A stretch of 13,083 bases of DNA, taken from Anaerolineales bacterium. GTDB lineage: Bacteria; Chloroflexota; Anaerolineae; Promineifilales; Promineifilaceae. Position 1 is the stretch's first letter. Each line of letters starts with the position of its first letter. The notes below the pieces were generated by a model that was given only the letters and a program-made list of their open reading frames with translations, was not told the DNA's origin and ran no database searches. A program made the translations under genes and the position numbers. Of the stretch, positions 8,390 through 13,083 are shown in pieces. Location: positions 1-13,083 of the forward strand of contig JAGQGA010000083.1 in assembly GCA_020432595.1 (NCBI GenBank), read 5' to 3'.

Positions 8390-8430
8390 ACAGATATGAT
8401 AAAAAAGAAACGTAACATGAACGTATCATC
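8390..8430 (-). promoter_or_regulatory. Promoter with 11-bp direct-repeat operator for the 66-aa gene
   Basis: On the plus strand AACGTAACATG (8409-8419) is followed directly by AACGTATCATC (8420-8430), an 11-bp-period direct repeat. Read towards the gene, the order is ATACGTT, CATG, TTACGTT, 7 bp (8402-8408), TATCAT (8396-8401), 6 nt, ATG. No -35 is evident, as expected for a promoter that needs a SARP activator. The geometry repeats that of the promoter at 8722-8763. Confidence 0.6.
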
Positions 8431-8460
8431 TGGTTGTGCAGGCTTGGCTCCCACGAATAA

Positions 8461-8721
8461 TTAGCTCTCGTCTTCTTCAGCCAAGATAGATTTAGCGAAA
8501 TCTTCCATATTCAGTTTCTGGCTTTTCATTTCTGCGGTGGCAACAATGGTGGGCAGGGATTTTACTTGTGTCAATGAATCCAGGAGATGTGTAATCATCT
8601 CTTGTTCAGTTGCGAAATGGAATGTCTCGCCGGTTTGAACGTTTTGCAGGGAAGAACGCCAACGGCCACCACCCTCGGTTCGTTGCAAACGCAGCAAAAA
8701 AGCCTGATAATTATTTCCCAT
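8461..8721 (-). CDS. Small AFLLRLQR-family protein, copy 1 (86 aa)
   Basis: 86-residue paralog of the 66-residue protein downstream. Shared signature: Y-x-AFLLRLQR, a short Gly-containing gap, W-R, QN, TGE, FAxExEM and a leucine-spaced helix. It differs by a C-terminal extension of about 30 residues ending in an acidic tail (AEEDES). It has no signal peptide, membrane segment or catalytic motif that I can see. It is the first gene on the minus side of the divergent control region, 68 bp from the SARP-like regulator. The ATG at 8719-8721 lacks a Shine-Dalgarno site and lies 7 nt from a -10-like TATACT. The function is unknown. Conservation between the copies marks the N-terminal 50 residues as the functional module. 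Confidence 0.82.
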   Translation of the reverse strand: MGNNYQAFLLRLQRTEGGGRWRSSLQNVQTGETFHFATEQEMITHLLDSLTQVKSLPTIVATAEMKSQKLNMEDFAKSILAEEDES

Positions 8722-8763
8722 AGGTTACAGTATACGCATCAAACGTCATACGAACGTCATGCG
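8722..8763 (-). promoter_or_regulatory. Divergent control region: 11-bp direct repeat plus -10 for the 86-aa gene
   Basis: On the plus strand AACGTCATACG (8742-8752) is followed directly by AACGTCATGCG (8753-8763): the same octamer twice, 11 bp apart. Towards the 86-aa gene this reads TGACGTT, CGTA, TGACGTT, 7 bp (8735-8741), TATACT (8729-8734), 7 nt, ATG. SARP activators are known to bind heptamer direct repeats with an 11-bp period about 8 bp upstream of the -10. The repeat is also 26-48 bp upstream of the regulator start, so binding could autoregulate that gene. Confidence 0.65.
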
Positions 8764-8775
8764 CAGCAGCGAAAG

Positions 8776-8781
8776 TAAGGA
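8776..8781 (+). promoter_or_regulatory. Shine-Dalgarno of the SARP-like regulator
   Basis: TAAGGA ends 8 nt before the ATG at 8790 and supports that start. I could not identify a convincing plus-strand -10/-35 for this gene in the 68-bp gap. Confidence 0.6.
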
Positions 8782-8789
8782 AAAAGCGG

Positions 8790-11744
8790 ATGACAAGCGT
8801 GATCAAGTTATTAGGCACGCTGGAAATTAGCGAAAATGGCACGCCATCCCAGTTGCTGCGAAGTAGCAAAGGTTGTGCCCTGCTGAGTTACCTGATCATC
8901 ACCGGCCAGCCGCAGCCTCGTGAAAAAGTAGCCGATTTGCTGTTTGAATCATCATCAACTGCCCAGTCATTGAAAAATCTGCGCTCTTTGATGTCGCGGA
9001 TACGGCCGTTTACCCCCGTTCTCCATGTCACCCGCGGTATGATATCGTTTCAACCTGTGCTCAATACGTTCGTCGATTTACATACCTTACGGGCATCTCT
9101 GGCCAGCCCAGAATGGTCTGTGAAAGCCCAAGGATTACAGCTTTATAAAGGAGACCTACTTGCCTCTTTCTACCTGACCGATGCCCCCCGCTTCAACGAA
9201 TGGCTGGCAATTGCCCGCGAAGAACTAAGGGGTGAAGTCATTACAGCCCATCGTGAATTATGTAACTACTATGCAGAGCGGCAGGCGTGGTCGGAAGGGG
9301 TTAAGATCGCCCGGCATTGGGTTGCTATCGATGATTTGGATGAGGAAGCATATCGTTGGTTAATGCAACTGCTCATCAACGCGGGTCACCTTCAGGAAGC
9401 GCGAACAATTTACAAACAGTGCCAGCAAGCATTAGCTAACGAATTGGGGGTAGAGCCAGAGCGAGCAACGGTACGGATAGCCCAACAGTTAGAACAACAG
9501 TTGCTAACCCAGCCGGATTTCACTTGGACGACTTCTTTTCCAACCGATCTATTCCCACCCCCACCAAGCGAGCTTTCGACACCGGGGTTATTGCCACCTC
9601 AATCGCACATGCCTTTTTATCGCAATGCGATTTTTACCGGGCGGGTGGAAGAGTTAAAACAGTTAGCCAACAAGCTGTTACCGACACCATACACACCAAA
9701 TTTACCCTCCATTGTTGCAATTACCGGCTTGGGTGGCATCGGAAAAACACAGTTAGCAGTAGAATATGCTTATCGCTACGGCCGTTTCTACCCTGGAGGC
9801 GTTTATTGGCTCAATTTTGCCGATCCTGAAAACATCGCTATGAGCTTTGTGGCAATTGGGGACGAAAACGGATTAAATCTGTTTCGGGAATCGGAAGCAC
9901 TACCGCTGGAAAAGCGCGTGAAACAGATACGACAGGTATTGCAGCAGCCTATACCCCGCCTTCTTATTTTCGACAATTGTGAAGAAAATGAACTGCTGCA
10001 CCATTGGTTGCCTGTTACCGGAGGCTGCCGCATTCTAATCACAAGTCGTCGCCATGATTGGCTACCACAATTTGGTGTCCAAACCATGCCGCTACAGCCC
10101 TTACCCCGCCCCCATAGCGTGGCCTTGCTGCAGCAGTTAGCCCCACGCTTAAGCTCTGAATTAGCCGATGCCGTAGCCACAGAAATTGGCGATTTACCAT
10201 TAGCACTGCACCTGGTAGGCAGTTTTCTCCACCACTATCAGACCGTGGATGTAGCCACTTACCTTAGCCAACTGCACAGCGATGCTTTATTGCAGCACCC
10301 ATCTTTGCAGGGGGAGGCCGGTGGAGCCAGCTTGTCGCCAACGGGGCATGAACAGGGTGTGGCACGGACATTCCAGGTAAGTTACCAGCAGTTAGATGTG
10401 GCGGATAATCTCGACAGCCTTGCCCGTCGCTTGTTGGCCTATATTGCCTATTGTAGGCCAGGCACTCCCTTGCCGCAGAAGTTTTTGTCACGCCTCGTGG
10501 CGTATGAGCAACAGCTTACGGAGGCACGCGATCTTGTGTTGGTTGAGGCAATGGTTGCTAATGGGGTCAAGCGCTTGCAGGAGCTGGGCTTTATTATGCG
10601 TGAAGGCCACCAAACGGTTCTGATTCATCACCTTGTGGGGCAGTTTGTACTGACTTATGCCGAAGGCAATTTTCCGGCCGTTCAGCAGACAATAGAAGCC
10701 ACACTCCGTGACTGGTTGCAGGAAGAAATAAGCAATCGCAGCGAATTGCTCCGGCTACCGATTGATAACGGTCATATCCGCCATATTGTTGAGCGAGGGT
10801 TGTCCATGGGGACACCGACGGCTGCCGGTTTAGCGGCCACATGGGGCAAATATTTCTTTGAGGCAAAGATGACGCACGAAGGGGAAGCGTATTTGGAAGC
10901 AGCTATCACGATTCTGCGTTCTCATGAGGAGGCGTTTGCGGATGATTTGGCGACGGCACTTACCAATTATGGCGGGGCCATGATGCAACGAACCAATGCC
11001 CTGAATGTGCTGCCGATTTTTGAGGAGGTGGTCGCTATCCGTGAGAAAAATCATGGGCCGAAGGCGTTAAAGACCGGTCAGGCGATCCAAAACCTAGGGG
11101 TTGTTTACACTCAGGCGGGTAAACTGGAATCCGCTATGCGGTATTATCAGCAAGCGTTGTCTATTTACCATGCCTTGCCTTCTTCCCGACTGATTGAGCT
11201 GAAGATTGCGCGGGTATATTTCAATCTGGGAGCTTTGCACATTCAACGCCAAGATCATCAAGCGGCTTTGACCACCTATCAGCAGGCTCTGCAAATTTAT
11301 CAGCGTTGGCTTGATCCGCTAAATACCAATATTTCTAGCTCGTTGGGTGGCATTGGCCTAGCGGCGTTGAGGATGGGTGATTTTGAAACGGCCGTTATCT
11401 TTTTACGCCAGGAACACGATCTCCTTCAGACAGCCCTTGGCCCCGAAGACCTCAATACCGCCTCAAGCCAAGTTTTGCTTGGTACAGCACTCGAACGCCA
11501 AGGTCATTATGACGAGGCAAAGATACTCCTGCACAAAGGTATCGTCAGGCATGAGACATTAAACCCGAACTCCGCTTCTGCCGCCTATGCGTATTCTTGC
11601 CTTGCTCAGCTCTATCAACAGTTGGGTGAGCCAGACCGTGCTATATCGTATGTAAATCAGGCAGTTGACATTTTTGCGGCGATTGGGTTTGTGGGCTGGG
11701 AATATGACGAGGCAGTCCAGTTAATGAAGGCAGTTCAACAGTGA
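8790..11744 (+). CDS. SARP-like BTAD / NB-ARC / TPR transcriptional regulator
   Basis: 984 residues, the AfsR-like architecture of signal-integrating activators. Residues about 1-95 are an OmpR-type winged-helix DNA-binding domain. Residues about 95-245 are the bacterial transcriptional activation domain (helical; ends ALANELGVEPERAT). Residues about 280-500 are an NB-ARC/STAND ATPase with P-loop GLGGIGKT at 313-320, Walker B LLIFDN at about 391-396, sensor RILITSRR at about 414-421 and GLPL-like GDLPLAL near 467. From about residue 720 to the end run tetratricopeptide repeats (for example AIQNLGVVYTQAGKLESAMRYYQQAL), which usually sense a partner or ligand. Expected mode: the TPR/NB-ARC part holds the protein inactive until ATP exchange, then the N-terminus binds 11-bp direct repeats. 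Such repeats lie in the divergent gap and before the 66-aa gene, so these are its likely targets. A STAND protein with a non-transcriptional role is less likely given the DNA-binding domain. Confidence 0.92.
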   Translation: MTSVIKLLGTLEISENGTPSQLLRSSKGCALLSYLIITGQPQPREKVADLLFESSSTAQSLKNLRSLMSRIRPFTPVLHVTRGMISFQPVLNTFVDLHTLRASLASPEWSVKAQGLQLYKGDLLASFYLTDAPRFNEWLAIAREELRGEVITAHRELCNYYAERQAWSEGVKIARHWVAIDDLDEEAYRWLMQLLINAGHLQEARTIYKQCQQALANELGVEPERATVRIAQQLEQQLLTQPDFTWTTSFPTDLFPPPPSELSTPGLLPPQSHMPFYRNAIFTGRVEELKQLANKLLPTPYTPNLPSIVAITGLGGIGKTQLAVEYAYRYGRFYPGGVYWLNFADPENIAMSFVAIGDENGLNLFRESEALPLEKRVKQIRQVLQQPIPRLLIFDNCEENELLHHWLPVTGGCRILITSRRHDWLPQFGVQTMPLQPLPRPHSVALLQQLAPRLSSELADAVATEIGDLPLALHLVGSFLHHYQTVDVATYLSQLHSDALLQHPSLQGEAGGASLSPTGHEQGVARTFQVSYQQLDVADNLDSLARRLLAYIAYCRPGTPLPQKFLSRLVAYEQQLTEARDLVLVEAMVANGVKRLQELGFIMREGHQTVLIHHLVGQFVLTYAEGNFPAVQQTIEATLRDWLQEEISNRSELLRLPIDNGHIRHIVERGLSMGTPTAAGLAATWGKYFFEAKMTHEGEAYLEAAITILRSHEEAFADDLATALTNYGGAMMQRTNALNVLPIFEEVVAIREKNHGPKALKTGQAIQNLGVVYTQAGKLESAMRYYQQALSIYHALPSSRLIELKIARVYFNLGALHIQRQDHQAALTTYQQALQIYQRWLDPLNTNISSSLGGIGLAALRMGDFETAVIFLRQEHDLLQTALGPEDLNTASSQVLLGTALERQGHYDEAKILLHKGIVRHETLNPNSASAAYAYSCLAQLYQQLGEPDRAISYVNQAVDIFAAIGFVGWEYDEAVQLMKAVQQ

Positions 11745-11755
11745 TCTAGACGTTC

Positions 11756-11773
11756 AACTTCTCCGAAGAAGTT
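11756..11773 (+). terminator. Small hairpin after the regulator gene
   Basis: AACTTCT and AGAAGTT form a 7-bp stem with a CCGA tetraloop, starting 12 nt after the regulator stop codon. No T-run follows, so it may be an RNA-stabilising 3' hairpin rather than a complete terminator. Confidence 0.4.
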
Positions 11774-11792
11774 AGGAAACACTCGAACAATA

Positions 11793-11857
11793 GGACGCAG
11801 ATTTACCTGATTGAACTGATAAAAGATAAATCAGGATAATCAGGTAAATCTGCGTCC
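11793..11857. terminator. 20-bp perfect inverted repeat between convergent genes
   Basis: Bases 11793-11812 pair perfectly with 11838-11857 (20 bp, loop 25 nt). The loop contains a further copy of the AATCAGG arm segment (11829-11835), so two nested hairpins are possible. It lies between the stops of the convergent regulator and selB genes. Moderately T-rich sequence follows the stem on each strand, which suits a bidirectional terminator. A dispersed palindromic repeat is an alternative. Confidence 0.6.
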
Positions 11858-11881
11858 CATTCTTTCTTCATCAGAGGCTGC

Positions 11882-13083
11882 TTAAAACAATTCCCGGTTG
11901 TCCCCTACGCGCCGTGTTAGCCGGATTTCGTCGAGGTGTTCGAGGATGGCGATGGCGTATTTGCGGCTGGTTTGCAGCAGGTCGCGGGTGTCGGCGGCGT
12001 TGATGCTGCCGTGCTGCTGAAGATGCGCCCGCATTTGCCCCACAATTTGCTCATACTGCTCGCTACCATACACCACATCGGCGGCAAGCTGGCGCAACCG
12101 ACCCAGGTCAATGAGGGCAAAGTAGACGGGTTCAGAAACGGCCGTTTTGCACTCCTTCACACTCGGCGAATTCACCCCCGCCGCCGCCAACTGGTTAAAC
12201 AGCCGGTCAATCGCCGCCTGCTGCTGGCTGCTAAACGTCACCTGATGATCCGGCGCATGAACCAACGCCCCTGCCTCCACCAGCAGCCCATCTGCCGCCG
12301 CCTGCGCCAGTAGTGGCGTAAATAGTGCCCCCGGCAGCCGCAGCCGACTCCGCAGCTCCTCCCGTGACAGCCCCAGCCGCAGCGGAAACTCCCGATGGAA
12401 CGCCGCCAGCAACGCCCGAATTTTGTCGCGGTGCTGCTCCCAGCCAATGCGCGAAACAAGCTGCTTGCCCAGTGCCATCACCTCGCCCTCGTCCAGCAGC
12501 GTTTGCAAGGCCGCCGCCACCGCGTCGCCATCCATGTTGGCCTGTTTCAGCAAATCAGCTTGGCTCACTGGCTCCAGCCGCCGCAACGTTTGCAGCAGCA
12601 GTTCTGCTGGGGTGCCTTGCGTCAACGTTTGCAGCCGCTGCACCACGTCCGGGCGGAAGCGGCGGTGGCGACGGCCGGGATAGGGATCTAGCACCTTGCC
12701 GCCCCCCAGCGTGGCCCCTGGCGATGGGCGGCGCAAAATAAAGCGGTCGCCGCGCACAATGGCCGCCGGTTCGCTGAGGGCAAGCTGGAGCCATCCTTCT
12801 TCACCCGGCTCAATTTGCTGCGCCCCCAGCACGCGGGTACGGGCCACCATTTCGGCCGCGCCGACAAACAGCTTGACTTCCATGTTGTGCTTGAGCGGGG
12901 CATCGGCATCGGGCAGGTGGCGGTAGGTGGCATCAAAAAGGAGGGTGCCTTTGATTTGGCCGGGCAGGGCAACGATGTTGCCGCGCATTACGTCTTCTTT
13001 GCTAACCCCTGTTAGGTTGATGGCGACGCGGCTGCCGGGCTGGGCGACATCGAGCTTGGTTTTGTGGGTTTGCAGGCCGCGAA
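11882..13083 (-). CDS. selB: Selenocysteine-specific elongation factor SelB, C-terminal part (5' end outside window)
   Basis: The frame is open from the right edge to the TAA at 11882-11884 (399 codons visible). The ATG at 12986-12988 is internal: the frame upstream reads RGLQTHKTKLDVAQPGSR, typical of SelB beta-barrel domain II. The order is end of domain II, domain III (RTRVLGAQQIEPGEEGWLQL, then RFILRRPSPGATLGGGKVLD), and a string of winged-helix domains. The last of these contains DTRDLLQTSRKYAIAILEHL and RLTRRVGDNREL, the wing that binds the SECIS RNA. The GTPase domain lies outside. SelB delivers Sec-tRNA to in-frame UGA codons, so the organism probably makes selenoproteins. No SECIS element, tRNA-Sec or recoded UGA was found in this window. 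It is convergent with the regulator and probably functionally unrelated. Confidence 0.93.
   Translation of the reverse strand, partial: RGLQTHKTKLDVAQPGSRVAINLTGVSKEDVMRGNIVALPGQIKGTLLFDATYRHLPDADAPLKHNMEVKLFVGAAEMVARTRVLGAQQIEPGEEGWLQLALSEPAAIVRGDRFILRRPSPGATLGGGKVLDPYPGRRHRRFRPDVVQRLQTLTQGTPAELLLQTLRRLEPVSQADLLKQANMDGDAVAAALQTLLDEGEVMALGKQLVSRIGWEQHRDKIRALLAAFHREFPLRLGLSREELRSRLRLPGALFTPLLAQAAADGLLVEAGALVHAPDHQVTFSSQQQAAIDRLFNQLAAAGVNSPSVKECKTAVSEPVYFALIDLGRLRQLAADVVYGSEQYEQIVGQMRAHLQQHGSINAADTRDLLQTSRKYAIAILEHLDEIRLTRRVGDNRELF

Larger units (their letters stand above)
934..12146. repeat. Dispersed perfect palindrome AACGGCCGTT, ten copies
   Basis: Exact copies are at 934-943, 1378-1387, 2581-2590, 4125-4134, 4353-4362, 5709-5718, 6900-6909, 8160-8169, 11387-11396 and 12137-12146. 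Uniform base composition would give about 0.01 in this length. Nine lie in coding sequence of four genes and one (8159-8170, extended to AAACGGCCGTTT) between genes. Many one-mismatch relatives with the CGGCCG core are also present, for example near 101, 258, 405, 1768, 3116, 9003 and 9780. This recalls the highly iterated palindrome HIP1 of cyanobacteria, but with a different sequence. Confidence 0.9.

Noticed and set aside
8590..8778. Plus-strand 63-codon open frame opposite the 86-aa gene
   Set aside because: It is antisense to a gene supported by a paralog, and it crosses the divergent control region.
12238..12794. Overlapping Ala/Arg-rich open frames on both strands in the right part
   Set aside because: High-GC shadows of selB; none has a plausible domain or ribosome binding site.
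12986..12988. ATG as the selB start codon
   Set aside because: The frame upstream to the window edge still encodes conserved SelB domain II sequence, and the GTPase domain must precede it.

Overview
The window looks like a chromosomal segment of a Chloroflexota-type bacterium (Anaerolineae-like). This is inferred from gene content: very large secreted NHL/beta-helix and calcium-repeat proteins, a BTAD-NB-ARC-TPR regulator, and tiny AFLLRLQR proteins. Nothing in the window fixes the species.

Layout: (1) Positions 1-3483, minus strand: a secreted or surface protein with an N-terminal globular domain, a mid-protein pair of membrane segments, calcium-binding DxDGDG repeats and a LamG-like region. 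It is open to the left edge, so its C-terminus is missing. (2) 3484-3860: intergenic DNA with two hairpins, one built from an 8-bp tandem repeat. (3) 3861-8114, minus: a 1417-residue exported protein with a six-bladed NHL propeller, a Gly-rich tract and two beta-helix modules. (4) 8189-8389 and 8461-8721, minus: two small paralogous proteins of unknown function, each behind its own promoter-like sequence. (5) 8722-8789: a 68-bp divergent control region. (6) 8790-11744, plus: a 984-residue SARP-like STAND regulator. (7) 11745-11881: a convergent intergenic region with two hairpins. (8) 11882 to the right edge, minus: the C-terminal two thirds of SelB, the selenocysteine-specific elongation factor, with its 5' end outside the window.

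The most interesting signal lies in the control regions of the two small genes. Both carry an 11-bp-period direct repeat with an AACGT core (ACGTT on the coding strand), then exactly 7 bp, then a -10-like hexamer (TATACT or TATCAT), then the ATG only 6-7 nt later with no Shine-Dalgarno sequence. An 11-bp direct repeat just upstream of the -10 is the known operator layout of SARP regulators, and a SARP-like regulator is encoded divergently next door. My hypothesis is a self-contained locus in which the regulator activates two leaderless mRNAs for the small paralogs and perhaps the two large exported proteins beyond them. The two large genes have conventional Shine-Dalgarno sequences.

A second genome-scale signal is the perfect palindrome AACGGCCGTT, found ten times in 13 kb. 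Nine copies lie inside four unrelated genes, and all nine are read in the same frame as Thr-Ala-Val.
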